From: Paroedura picta
Lineage: Eukaryota > Chordata > Lepidosauria > Squamata > Gekkonidae
DNA: 64,000 nucleotides
Assembly (NCBI RefSeq): GCF_049243985.1
Contig: NC_135373.1
Location: 96,033,213-96,097,212 of the forward strand
Direction: 5' to 3'
Positions 59,701 to 64,000 of the stretch are shown one piece after another (within the stretch, counting starts at the first letter, position 1; each line of letters opens with the position of its first letter). A program made the translations under genes and the position numbers. The notes below the pieces were generated by a model that was not told where the DNA came from, did not search any database, and was given only the letters and a program-made list of their open reading frames with translations.

Positions 59701-62691
59701 AGCCAGTAGGGTAATGGTTAAAACCAAGGAGACTTGGGCTAAAATGTCCACTCGAAGCTCTAACCAATCAGGTGTCTTTTCTCCTTCAAAAGGTAAGTGT
59801 GAGATAGCCATTTCTGATTCTCTGCACAGCACCAAGGCAACCGGAGGCCACACAAGCATGCGATCAGCCATTTATGACTCCCCCTTTGCCTCTACTATTT
59901 GAGCCCTTGCTAATCAAGATTGCTGGGAGACCTCAATTTGTCAGCCTAACTTCTTGGGGGGGGGGGTTATGAGGTTAAAATAGAGGATAAAAATATGACT
60001 GACAGAATGTTTCCAATATTAATCAGAATCCTTACCTTGTCTGAAGACAAGATTAAACTCTTTATTTTCACTCTTAGTACATTTTTATATCAATCTTCCT
60101 TCAAAGAGCTGAAGAAAGCATATGTGCCCCCCCCTTCTACTTTTGTTCTTATATAAAACTTTGAGGTAAATATGGAAAACTACTGGGTGATTTGAACCCC
60201 AGTTTTTCCAGTTCATAATCCAACATTCGTTTTATTGGTTATCACCAAGTAAATAAATAAATATCCGAGAATCAGATAATTGTGAAAATCTGGCCATGGG
60301 TTGCTGCTGTGGTGCCATGGGCCTCTGAGTGATGGGCGAGGCAGTGGCTAGGCAGGGCTGGAGGCAAGCCCCACTCTTCTGCAGTCCTCCTGGCCAGCCA
60401 CTGCCCTACCTATCCCTTGTCCTGTGATGGTCTCACAAGCCACCAGTCCATCCCTTTCTCCTGCAGGCTCAGAAGACGGGTGACAGCTGGCCGGGGCTGG
60501 TGCAGAGCCCTGCTCACTCCATTGCTACTGCTTCTGCCACCCGTCAGGATTGCAGGTGGATGAGGGATGGGCAGGGCAGCAGCTGGCCAGGTCCAGCAGT
60601 GAGCTCCACTCACTCACTCACTCCACTCACTCCTGCGCTCACCGCTGATGTCTCTACTGCGGAGGCTGCTCCCGCCGCCTCTGGCATTGCTGCAGCCACA
60701 GCCACCATTCGGCTTCCTGCCTCTTATGCTGTGCTTGGGGAGAGGGCGGGATGGAGTGACGTAATGTCAATTTCTACTTCCGTTTCACTCCAACCCTGAA
60801 CGCAGCATAAAATGTGTTCTACATCAAAAATTAAGTGCATACTTCTTTATTTTTTGTGGTAATTAAAGATATATTTTGCTTCTAACAAAGAAGGTAACCT
60901 GTTCTTCCTTCAGTCTCTAAAAATCATCTTCGAAAATGTAAATTTCTTTCAATGTTATCACTTAATGATTGGATTAAAAATAAGATGATCAACCAAAGAA
61001 ATATTCATTAACAATTTGCTGCCCCACTGAGTGAAATAAGGATTACAAAACACTTTGCATTAGAAATTATTAGCAATGTGTTGCTTTGAGATGTACCCCC
61101 AAAGTGCCATCTTAGAACAATTTTTTAGTATTATTTACCAATATGCTCTATCTTCTTTCTGATAACTTCATATTGATGGGGCCAGCGTACTAGGTGCAGG
61201 TGTCCTGCAGGAGACAACCCATACAGATCACGAGGTTCGCGAAGTCGTGGCACCCATCTTCCTGAGTCATATTCCAATAAAATCTGTGTGGTCCGTGGCA
61301 AAATGTGATCACAAAAGGAATCTGTGGTACAGAGAGACAAAAAAGCCATCGATCTCTTGTGCTTGGGAGTTTGCTAAACTACATAGCTAATTTATCCGAA
61401 TCAAATGAAAATAATTATGCCATCTATCATCATTTCTGGTTCTTTTGTAAAATTGTTACAAATATGGCACATAATTCAGACATACAGAGTTAGCACCTTA
61501 CATTTTATACCATCTTCAGTCTGGGTAGCCAGAAGAGGATTTTAGGGTGGGGGGGATCCTTCCTGACTCTTCTGGGTTCTTTCAATCCTTGGGATCACTT
61601 CTTCCATTACACACTCCAAAGGGCTTTAAATCTATTTAAGATCCCTGATTCTAAAGATATCAAATTGGCCTCAGCCACTGGCCTGATTGAAAGCTCTGCC
61701 AAGCGAGATCAGAGTTCTGTGGAACCTTAGACAGTTTCCCTTGGGCTTGCAAGACAGAGCTCTTCTACAAGGCTATGACTGAGGCCTAACAGCCAAGAAC
61801 TGATTTCATAGGCCTCTCTGCCTGCACCTGCCAGTCTGCCCTCTTGGAGAGGCTCAGATCATGCCACAACGGTCCCATGATAGGAATTTTATCGGCAATA
61901 CAAGAACTTAATTTGAATTTTAACTTAATTAGATTTTATATTGTATTTTAGAATGACATGTAATTTTAATTATGTTGTGATCCACCCTGAGTCCAGAGAT
62001 TAGATGTAATAAATGTTTAAATAATAAATAAATAGTAATAACAAATAAGACTTAAAAAATAAACTGTATTTTACTGTCTTAATTTATTATTGTAAACCAC
62101 CTCAAACTCATTTGCTTGGAGTCTATAAAAATCAAATAAATAAAAATATGCCAGAGTAATATTTATATCAGCCAAGTGCCATGAAGTTATTCTAACAAAG
62201 CAAAATCAGAATTAGCTTTCAAAAAGTTTGATTTTTGACAGTTAATCATTCTTCATTTCTATAAACTCTTTTTGGACATGTTAGACAAGCATTTTTCAGG
62301 CTTACAGCTACCGATTTTCTGTAGATTAATTCTACCCACCCGAAACCCAATGTCAGATAGATGTATGAAGAAAGGGACTTGTTCCACTAATGTGGATACT
62401 GATATTATGCAGCAGAAAGGAAGTCACCCTGTTAGTTCTGATGGCATGATATCCTCATGTATGATGCTGAACATAATTTTGGGGGGATGTAAACCAGTTT
62501 GTGTGGCATGAGGTACTATGCAGAACAGAAAACTATCTGTGTTTCAGCTACATGTTCATTAAACCTATTTTTAGACTTCCCTACGTGCATTTCAATTCAC
62601 TACTATGATAAGGAACAAAAATATTTATACCTGTAAAAAATGCACACTGTTCAAGCTCTTCTGTTAAGCATGGGCCAAAGGGATCCTCATC
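23509..62691 (-). CDS. AGBL3: AGBL3 (cytosolic carboxypeptidase 3), 17 exons in window
   Basis: This is an ATP/GTP-binding-like M14 carboxypeptidase that removes C-terminal or branched glutamates from tubulin and other proteins in the cytosol. The exons, in transcription order, run from 62631-62691 to 23509-23755 and are listed separately. Their phases chain without a break over 2754 nt (917 residues and a stop). The first codons lie to the right of the window. The N-domain is [14 protein letters not shown]. The zinc ligands are HPGE and DLHGHS, the substrate site is NPDG and GRDLNR, and the catalytic Glu is in LEVTFCG. The C-terminal third is poorly conserved and Ser/Lys-rich. Synteny with WDR91, CYREN and TMEM140 separates it from the paralogue AGBL2. 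Confidence 0.95.
24568..24842 (+). repeat. Sauria-type SINE, variant head
   Basis: It shares the body of the other three copies: GACTCAGCCTTCCATCCTTC, CACTGGCAAACCACCCCGTA and CATGAAAATGCTAGAGGGC, with the end GGGGATACCTTTACC. The tRNA-like head differs (GTCCCATGGTAAGGCAGCAA). It lies in the last AGBL3 intron, antisense to the gene. Confidence 0.9.
25060..25454 (+). mobile_element. TA-flanked TIR element (GGGATGGGCATGAACTG family)
   Basis: The left end GGGATGGGCATGAACTG and the inverted right end (CAGTTCATGCCCACCCC) form a TIR of 16-17 bp. TA lies on both sides (25058-25059, 25455-25456). It is non-coding. The superfamily is uncertain, since the TA target fits mariner-like elements. Confidence 0.7.
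25792..26044 (-). CDS. AGBL3: AGBL3 exon (window E16)
   Basis: The acceptor is TATCTTTGGCTCAG and the donor is TATCG|GTAAGT, with 253 nt. It reads [20 protein letters not shown] and ends HPKCFGRYR. It is a basic, low-conservation C-terminal segment. The phase joins E15 directly, so no exon is needed in the 7 kb between them. Confidence 0.85.
26045..27000. other. AGBL3 intron (E15-E16), no feature
   Basis: I find no exon or clear element. Short diverged pieces only. Confidence 0.4.
27050..27157 (+). repeat. L2/CR1-type LINE 3' tail
   Basis: The sequence ends GTAAACTGCCCAGAGCCGTA, GGGAAGGGCGGTATAAAAAT and an AAATAAAT-rich tail. This is the standard 3' end of reptile L2/CR1-like LINEs. Confidence 0.75.
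27911..28113 (-). mobile_element. TIR element (GGGTTGCCAG family)
   Basis: The left end GGGATGCCATCC and the inverted right end GGGTTGCCAGGTCC are flanked by TA (27909-27910, 28114-28115). The body contains the family phrases CTCCAGATTACAGAGATC and GGTTCCCCTGGG. Confidence 0.7.
28481..29221 (+). mobile_element. non-autonomous Helitron-like element
   Basis: The right end has a 9-bp hairpin, CCCGTTGCA/TGCAACGGG (29184-29209), then CTTTGCCC and CTCG before a host T. The left end starts TCTGTTCCTCTTAATAAAAG after a host A. The GGGCTTTnnnnnCTnG right end is shared with the element at 13871-14306. The interior is GC-rich, with imperfect repeats of AAAAGGCCNGC and a subterminal dyad (ATCCCTGATTGG, CCAATCAGGAGGGAT). 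The large minus-strand open frame in it is a composition effect. Confidence 0.7.
29485..29570 (+). repeat. (CATT)n microsatellite
   Basis: About 21 uninterrupted CATT units lie in an AGBL3 intron. Perfect purity suggests high mutability. Confidence 0.97.
29571..32049. other. AGBL3 intron, no feature
   Basis: No exon, with only short L2-like tail traces (for example near 29930-29975). None of the open frames has splice or family support. Confidence 0.35.
32062..32344 (+). repeat. Sauria SINE, whole copy with TSD
   Basis: The tRNA-like head is GAGCCTCTTGTGGCGCAGAG, with A box TGGCGCAGAGTGG and B box GAGTTCAATCCC. The body and the end (ACCTTT)n match the family. The 12-bp duplication TACCTTGAACTA lies at 32050-32061 and 32345-32356. 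It is antisense to AGBL3. Confidence 0.96.
32357..33222. other. AGBL3 intron, no supported exon
   Basis: The CG-containing stretch near 32760-32850 (GGAAGCCGGCAGCCAG) lacks a consistent splice frame. Nothing else is recognisable. Confidence 0.35.
33223..33294 (-). CDS. AGBL3: AGBL3 exon (window E15)
   Basis: The acceptor is ACTTTTTTTCTAG and the donor is TTAA|GTAAGT. It reads [20 protein letters not shown] and then QGL, recalling human EPDDYMVDYFRRQLPNQGL. Confidence 0.88.
   Translation of the reverse strand: MLCQMNQQNTQSSISVIIFLNRD
33555..33650 (+). repeat. fold-back repeat family, half copy
   Basis: The sequence TTAGTCTTAAAGGTGCCACT and CTGTTTCAGACCAACATGGC matches the right arm of the copy at 16774-16980. 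Confidence 0.65.
33958..34015 (-). CDS. AGBL3: AGBL3 exon (window E14)
   Basis: The acceptor is TTTGTTTTTTGCAG and the donor is AAAA|GTGAGT. The 58 nt read [19 protein letters not shown]. The full-length BovB sits in the intron between this exon and E13. Confidence 0.8.
34488..34713 (-). repeat. MIR-like SINE
   Basis: It is a diverged minus-strand copy. CCTTAAAGCTGCTTACAATC, CTCTCCACAACAGACACCC and GGGGAATCAAACCCAGATCT match the copy at 21185. It stops about 50 bp before the BovB. Confidence 0.8.
34772..36490 (-). CDS. BovB ORF, reverse transcriptase part
   Basis: This is the second part of the same frame, shown from the first Met after the stop. It has [14 protein letters not shown], the palm motif [30 protein letters not shown], the catalytic [10 protein letters not shown] and [10 protein letters not shown]. 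It ends with the basic [16 protein letters not shown] and [18 protein letters not shown]. The RT domain looks intact. Without the upstream endonuclease this copy alone is unlikely to mobilise. Confidence 0.95.
   Translation of the reverse strand: MGRTRDLFKKTGDMKRTFHAKLGMIRDQNGRDLTEAEEIKQRWQNYTEQLYKSELNIPDDHSGVVTDLEPDILECEVKRALGSLSNNKASGGDSIPVELFKILKDDAVKVLHSICQQIWKTQQWPQDWKRSVYIPIPKKGNAKECSNYRTIALISHASKVMLKILQARLQQYVDQELLEVQAGFRRGRGTRDQIANIRWIMEKAREYQKNVYFCFIDYAKTFDCVEHNKLWQVLKEMGIPEHLICLLRNLYAGQEATVRTEHGITDWFKIEKGVRQGCILSPCLFNLYAEHIMRNAGLEESQIGIKIAGRNINNLRYADDTTLMAESEEEPKSLLMRVKEEGAKVGLKLNIKKTKIMASGPLNSWQIDGEEIEIVTDFIFLGSKITADGDCSKEIKRCLLLGRKAMANLDSILKSRDITLPTKMCLVKAMVFPVAMYGCESWTIRKAERQRIEAFELWCWRRLLRVPWTARRTNRSVLEEINPDCSLEGQILKMKLKYFGHLMRRKDSLEKSLMLGAIEGKRRRGRQRMRWLDGVTEAVGANLNGLRGMVEDRKAWRIIVHGVAMGRTRLRT
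36518..37801 (-). CDS. BovB ORF, AP-endonuclease part
   Basis: The 427 codons start [10 protein letters not shown]. The exonuclease-endonuclease-phosphatase motifs are in order: [43 protein letters not shown] and SDHELL. It nicks target DNA to prime reverse transcription. The frame stops at TAG after FLNE (a probable CAG-to-TAG transition) and then continues in the same frame into the RT part. Confidence 0.95.
   Translation of the reverse strand: MDSSNRHNDMTPEDEPLRSEGVQYATGDEQTASTSSARMNEATGPKPKGRSVVEVTGGEKTDRCCKDFYSIGTWNVRSMNQGKLDVVKQEMTRLNIDILGISELKWTGMGEFNSDDHQVYYCGQESRRRNGVAFKINKRVGKAVLGYNPQNDRMISVRIQGKPFNITVIQVYAPTTAAEEDEVDQFYEALQHLLEATQKNDVLIIMGDWNAKVGSQKITGITGKFGLGVQNEAGHRLVEFCQENTMVIANTLFQQPKRRLYTWTSPDGQHRNQIDYVLCSQRWKSSIQSIKTRPGADCGSDHELLVAKFRLKLKKVGKSPRPLRYELNHIPDEYTVEVTNRFKELDLIDRVPEELWTEVRNIVQEVATKTIPKKKKCKKSKWLSEEALQIAKERREVKGKGERERYTQLNAEFQRKARRDKNAFLNE
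38716..38832 (-). CDS. AGBL3: AGBL3 exon (window E13)
   Basis: The acceptor CCTTTTTTTTAG and the donor TACGAG|GTAAGT are both strong. The 39 codons in phase 0 read [20 protein letters not shown] and then [19 protein letters not shown]. Confidence 0.8.
39010..39420 (-). repeat. L2/CR1-like LINE 3' fragment
   Basis: On the minus strand it encodes [20 protein letters not shown], a characteristic end of reptile L2/CR1 ORF2, followed by an AT-rich tail. Confidence 0.65.
39664..39789 (-). CDS. AGBL3: AGBL3 candidate exon (window E12)
   Basis: The acceptor CTCTTTTTCTATAG is strong. The frame reads [20 protein letters not shown] and then [20 protein letters not shown], ending NK. The only phase-0 donor is AAG|GTTCGG, which is weak. 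Reading through gives six more codons to a stop at 39646-39648. It may therefore be a cassette exon or an alternative last exon. Leaving it out also preserves frame. Confidence 0.55.
40391..40459 (-). CDS. AGBL3: AGBL3 exon (window E11)
   Basis: The acceptor is CTTTCTACTCAG and the donor is AAAAAT|GTAAAG, with 69 nt in phase 0. It reads [20 protein letters not shown] and then IKN. Similarity is weak, and the call rests on splice sites, phase and position. Confidence 0.72.
40705..40803 (+). repeat. fold-back repeat family, diverged half copy
   Basis: The text TCTTGAAAGCTTGCATC, TTGTTGATCTTTACGGCA and CAGACCAACAAAGCTACC aligns with the arm of the 16774 copy. Confidence 0.5.
41105..41175 (+). 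repeat. L2/CR1-type 3' tail
   Basis: The text GTAAACCACTTTGAGACCCT and GAAATATAAGTATTTAAATG is an L2-like terminal segment. Confidence 0.5.
41254..41537 (+). repeat. Sauria SINE, whole copy with TSD
   Basis: The head is GAGCCTCTTGTGGCGCAGAG, the body is typical, and the (ACCTTT)n tail is present. The 13-bp duplication TTATCTGTATCAT lies at 41241-41253 and 41538-41550. It is antisense to AGBL3. It landed just 5' of an older L2-type tail (41560-41625). Confidence 0.96.
41560..41812 (+). repeat. two L2/CR1-type 3' tails in a row
   Basis: The first ends GGAGGGCGGTATATAAATAT. The second contains GGAAACTGCCTGAGCTGGCC and GGGAAGGGTGGTAAATAAAT. Confidence 0.65.
42932..42980 (-). CDS. AGBL3: AGBL3 exon (window E10), short
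   Basis: This 49-nt exon lies between TATGTTTTGCAG and AGCCAG|GTATGC. It reads [16 protein letters not shown] in a Ser/Asp-rich region comparable to human SSRGSDSSESIDS. The phases fit exactly on both sides. Confidence 0.85.
43010..43447 (-). repeat. L2/CR1-like LINE 3' fragment
   Basis: On the minus strand it carries GGCATGCCCTCCCTTTTGCC and an AT-rich 3' end, resembling the non-coding end of reptile L2 elements. It is moderately diverged. Confidence 0.5.
43450..43813 (+). mobile_element. TIR element (GGGTTGCCAG family), longer copy
   Basis: The left end GGGTTGCCAGACG and the inverted right end GGGATGCCAGGCCC are flanked by TA (43448-43449, 43814-43815). The 364-bp body carries no frame of note. 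A G run lies at about 43718-43728. Confidence 0.7.
43816..45075. other. AGBL3 intron, no supported exon
   Basis: No AGBL3 exon is needed here, because E9 and E10 join in phase. Open frames on both strands lack support. Confidence 0.4.
45086..46280 (+). mobile_element. 5'-truncated RTE-BovB LINE
   Basis: This is the RT and C-terminal part only. It joins host DNA just before [15 protein letters not shown] and ends CCCCTAACAACAA. A 9-bp duplication, CAGAAGAAG, flanks it (45076-45084, 46281-46289). The YADD motif is present. The frame is broken only by one in-frame TAA after CSK (GAA to TAA relative to the full-length copy). It is antisense to AGBL3 and very similar to the 34763-37981 copy, so both are young. 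Confidence 0.95.
46290..47264. other. AGBL3 intron after truncated BovB
   Basis: No exon or element recognised. Confidence 0.35.
47265..47353 (-). CDS. AGBL3: AGBL3 exon (window E9)
   Basis: The acceptor is TGACTTTCCCCAG and the donor is TCCAG|GTAAAT. It reads [20 protein letters not shown] and then INDTFDKDS, matching the human CLKELEEM segment after the catalytic domain. Confidence 0.92.
47489..47586 (-). CDS. AGBL3: AGBL3 exon (window E8)
   Basis: The acceptor is TCATATCTTAG and the donor is AAAAG|GTAGGA. It reads [20 protein letters not shown] and ends [12 protein letters not shown], closing the peptidase domain. Confidence 0.95.
48705..48831 (-). CDS. AGBL3: AGBL3 exon (window E7), catalytic glutamate
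   Basis: The acceptor is TTTTTGCATAAG and the donor is ACTGG|GTAAAG. It reads [20 protein letters not shown] and then [20 protein letters not shown]. The Glu in TLEVTFCG is the expected general base. Confidence 0.97.
48832..51419. other. AGBL3 intron (E6-E7), largely featureless
   Basis: A half copy of the fold-back repeat lies at about 49903-49968 (AAAGCTCATACTTTGAATAA, AAAGGTGCCACTGGACTGG). Short CR1/L2-like traces occur near 50860-51030. No exon is required by phase. Confidence 0.45.
51420..51585 (-). CDS. AGBL3: AGBL3 exon (window E6), third zinc ligand
   Basis: The acceptor is TTCCTTCCCAAAG and the donor is GATAAA|GTAAGG. It reads [20 protein letters not shown] and ends [15 protein letters not shown]. 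The His of DLHGHS completes the zinc site. Confidence 0.97.
51869..52122 (-). repeat. MIR-like SINE
   Basis: The left tail is AGAAGAAGAAAAAGAAGAG. The body has CTCAAAGTGGCTTACAATCG and CAGTCAGAACAGCTTTATCA, and the tRNA head is at the right (GCTCCTAGCGACTACACCC). It has the same orientation as the other copies. Confidence 0.82.
52699..53481 (-). CDS. AGBL3: AGBL3 exon (window E5), N-domain and catalytic core
   Basis: This is the largest exon at 783 nt, with acceptor CCTCGTATAG and donor AAAAG|GTAAAA. It covers [46 protein letters not shown], the zinc motif [40 protein letters not shown] and GRDLNR. All key residues of the M14 fold in this part are present. Confidence 0.98.
53482..55887. other. 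AGBL3 intron (E4-E5)
   Basis: An L2-type tail trace lies near 54040-54100 and a fold-back half copy at about 55193-55262 (AAAGCTCATACTGAAATAAA). I see nothing else. Confidence 0.45.
55888..56035 (-). CDS. AGBL3: AGBL3 exon (window E4)
   Basis: The acceptor is TTTCCTTTGACTAG and the donor is AAAT|GTAGGT, with 148 nt. It reads [20 protein letters not shown] and then [20 protein letters not shown]. The latter is the N-domain strand typical of cytosolic carboxypeptidases. Confidence 0.95.
56814..56921 (-). CDS. AGBL3: AGBL3 exon (window E3)
   Basis: The acceptor is TTCTTCTTTTCCAG. The exon reads [20 protein letters not shown] and ends GAVVYLADE. The donor GAAG|GTCTGA departs from consensus, but the phase-1 join to the next exon is exact. 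Confidence 0.93.
57060..60290. other. AGBL3 intron (E2-E3), mostly unique
   Basis: A partial MIR-like SINE in minus orientation lies at about 58190-58330 (ACTCAGAATAGCTTACACC). A G run is at 57065-57073. No exon is required, because E2 and E3 join in phase. Confidence 0.4.
60290..60800. other. GC-rich island in AGBL3 intron, unclassified
   Basis: It contrasts with its AT-rich surroundings. It contains ACTC-rich repeats (60600-60635), a GAGGGCGGGA GC box and a CRE-like TGACGTAA near 60758. It has no terminal repeats that I can recognise and no convincing frame. It could be a GC-rich mobile element or an internal promoter. Confidence 0.35.
61139..61321 (-). CDS. AGBL3: AGBL3 exon (window E2)
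   Basis: The exon lies between acceptor CTGTACCACAG and donor ATTG|GTAAAT, with 183 nt. It reads [20 protein letters not shown] and then [18 protein letters not shown], almost identical to human AGBL3. Confidence 0.95.
61650..62150 (+). repeat. L2/CR1-like LINE 3' end plus a second tail
   Basis: GCAAGACAGAGCTCTTCTAC, GTGATCCACCCTGAGTCCAG and AATAAATGTTTAAATAATAA form an L2/CR1 3' end. Another tail follows with TTGTAAACCACCTCAAACTC. Confidence 0.65.
62631..62691 (-). CDS. AGBL3: AGBL3 exon (window E1)
   Basis: The acceptor is TTTTGTTTCAG and the donor is ACAG|GTATAA, phase 0 to 1. It reads [20 protein letters not shown], aligning with the acidic N-terminal segment of human AGBL3. Confidence 0.85.
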
Positions 62692-63242
62692 CTGAAACAA
62701 AAGCAAAATAGAAAGTCATGTAACTTGCACTGCTTGTAAATGGAAAGAAAATAAAATAGAATCAAATACAAGCATCGTTGAACAATAACAGGTTGACCAT
62801 TGTCATTTTAAAACAATGCAGTTCTTAAATTTTACTTATAATTTACATGATACTGTAATACAAATGAAACAAGGAAGAAGAGGGTTGTCATAAAAGAGAA
62901 TGCACTGCAAACTTTACCATCCAACCTCAGACCCAATTTTTATATCTCTAAAATTATTATAGGTAGGTTAATTAAATTGCTATGTACAGAGCATACTGGA
63001 AATATTGAAAGGTAATTCAAGCAGAGTTTATTGCCTATCGTACATTCCAGACAAATATGCCATAATCTGACTGACAGAGGACAATTGCTCACTGCACACA
63101 GCACAATAAGTCTTTGGCAAATGCATTGTAAATTTATTTTTATATTAATAGAAATATAAAGTGATAGCAGTTACACATGAAATATACAATTAGTAGCATA
63201 TCAATTGTAAGAATTGATAAGTTCTGCCTGTTTAAGTCCCTA

Positions 63243-63292
63243 TAAATAAATGAAGCTGCCTTATGCTGTGAGATCATTGGTCTATCTAGCTC
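63243..63292 (-). repeat. tRNA-SINE tail fragment
   Basis: GAAGCTGCCTTATGCTGTGA and CATTGGTCTATCTAGCTCAG are the reverse complement of the tail of the SINE at 1075-1345. Confidence 0.6.
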
Positions 63293-63611
63293 AGACTTTC
63301 TCCACCAGGTTTTCGTGAAACCCTGGGATTTCTTGACAGCCCTGGAAGTGTTTCCTGAATGGGAGGGAGTTAAATTTGTTAAACATTTATTGTGATATGA
63401 CTATATATGGTCATGTCAACCTGCCCTCCCCTGCCAAAATGGTCAATGATGGGCCAGGAGGGGGTGGGAAGGGGAGGGCCTGCGTGGGCTATGCTTTCCA
63501 AGTATATTCTGCAGGATTGCATCACTTCTGGGGGTTTTTGGAGCCTGAATAATGATCTGGTTACATGCATTTTCAGCTTGAATTTTTTTTTAAAAAGGTA
63601 AGCCTCTATTC

Positions 63612-63888
63612 AAGAGCCTCTTCTGGCGCAGAGTGGTAAGGCAGTCGTCTGAAAGCTATGCCCATGAGGCTGGGAATTCAATCCCAGCAGCCGGCTCAAG
63701 GTTGACTCAGCCTTCCATCCTTCCGAAGTCGGTAAAATGAGTACCCAGCATGCCGGGGGGTAAACGGTAATGACTGGGGAAGGCACTGGCAAACCACCCC
63801 GTATTGAGTCTGCCATGAAAACGCTGGAGGGCGTCACCCCAAGGGTCAGACATGACCCAGCGCTTGCACAGGGGATACCTTTACCTTT
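63612..63888 (+). repeat. Sauria SINE, whole copy with TSD
   Basis: The head is GAGCCTCTTCTGGCGCAGAG and the body is typical, ending GGGGATACCTTTACCTTT. The 12-bp duplication AAGCCTCTATTC lies at 63600-63611 and 63889-63900. It is antisense to AGBL3. Confidence 0.96.
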
Positions 63889-64000
63889 AAGCCTCTATTC
63901 CTGTTAATTTGCCATTATAACTCTGCAATAAATAGGGCTAGAGACCTTTTAGAAAGGAAAGCTGAGAACTAGTAAATTATGGCACTAGATTGGTATAGCA

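Overview
This window is nuclear DNA from a vertebrate, almost certainly a squamate reptile and probably a lizard. The evidence is spliced GT-AG genes, CpG-island promoters, RTE-BovB LINEs, four copies of the tRNA-headed Sauria-type SINE, an L1 with a YY1-like 5' end, GC-rich hAT MITEs, Helitron-like elements and L2/CR1 tails. I cannot name the species. The gene set WDR91, CYREN, TMEM140 and AGBL3 matches the neighbourhood known on human 7q33.

Layout. 1-2030: the last three exons and the 3'UTR of WDR91 (+). 3150-9130: CYREN (+), with a CCAAT/GC-box CpG promoter, a probable start exon at 3844, a Ku-binding exon, two more coding exons and a polyA signal. Its introns hold a 5'-complete but internally deleted L1 that carries a GC-rich hAT MITE, and a 72-bp-arm near-perfect palindrome. 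11425-18000: TMEM140 (-), with a single coding exon at 12928-13548 and a likely TATA plus CpG-island promoter near 17.7-18.0 kb that includes a CGG repeat. 18-22.8 kb: repeats and two minisatellites. 22.87-62.69 kb and beyond the right edge: AGBL3 (-), a tubulin deglutamylase of the M14 carboxypeptidase family. I placed 17 coding exons whose phases chain perfectly to a stop at 23509, for about 917 residues in the window.

The AGBL3 introns hold most of the mobile DNA. This includes a full-length BovB (34763-37981) with a 10-bp target-site duplication and one in-frame stop, a 5'-truncated BovB (45086-46280) with its own duplication, three Sauria SINEs with 12-13 bp duplications plus a variant copy, a Helitron-like element, TA-flanked TIR elements and L2/CR1 tails.

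The genes do not form an operon or pathway. WDR91 acts in endosome maturation, CYREN in control of non-homologous end joining, TMEM140 is a small membrane protein, and AGBL3 trims glutamates from tubulin. I saw no new molecular system. The most notable items are the almost intact BovB, direct evidence that the Sauria SINE body resembles both ends of BovB, the intronic palindrome in CYREN, the in-frame hAT insertion in the L1 ORF, and the Helitron pair.
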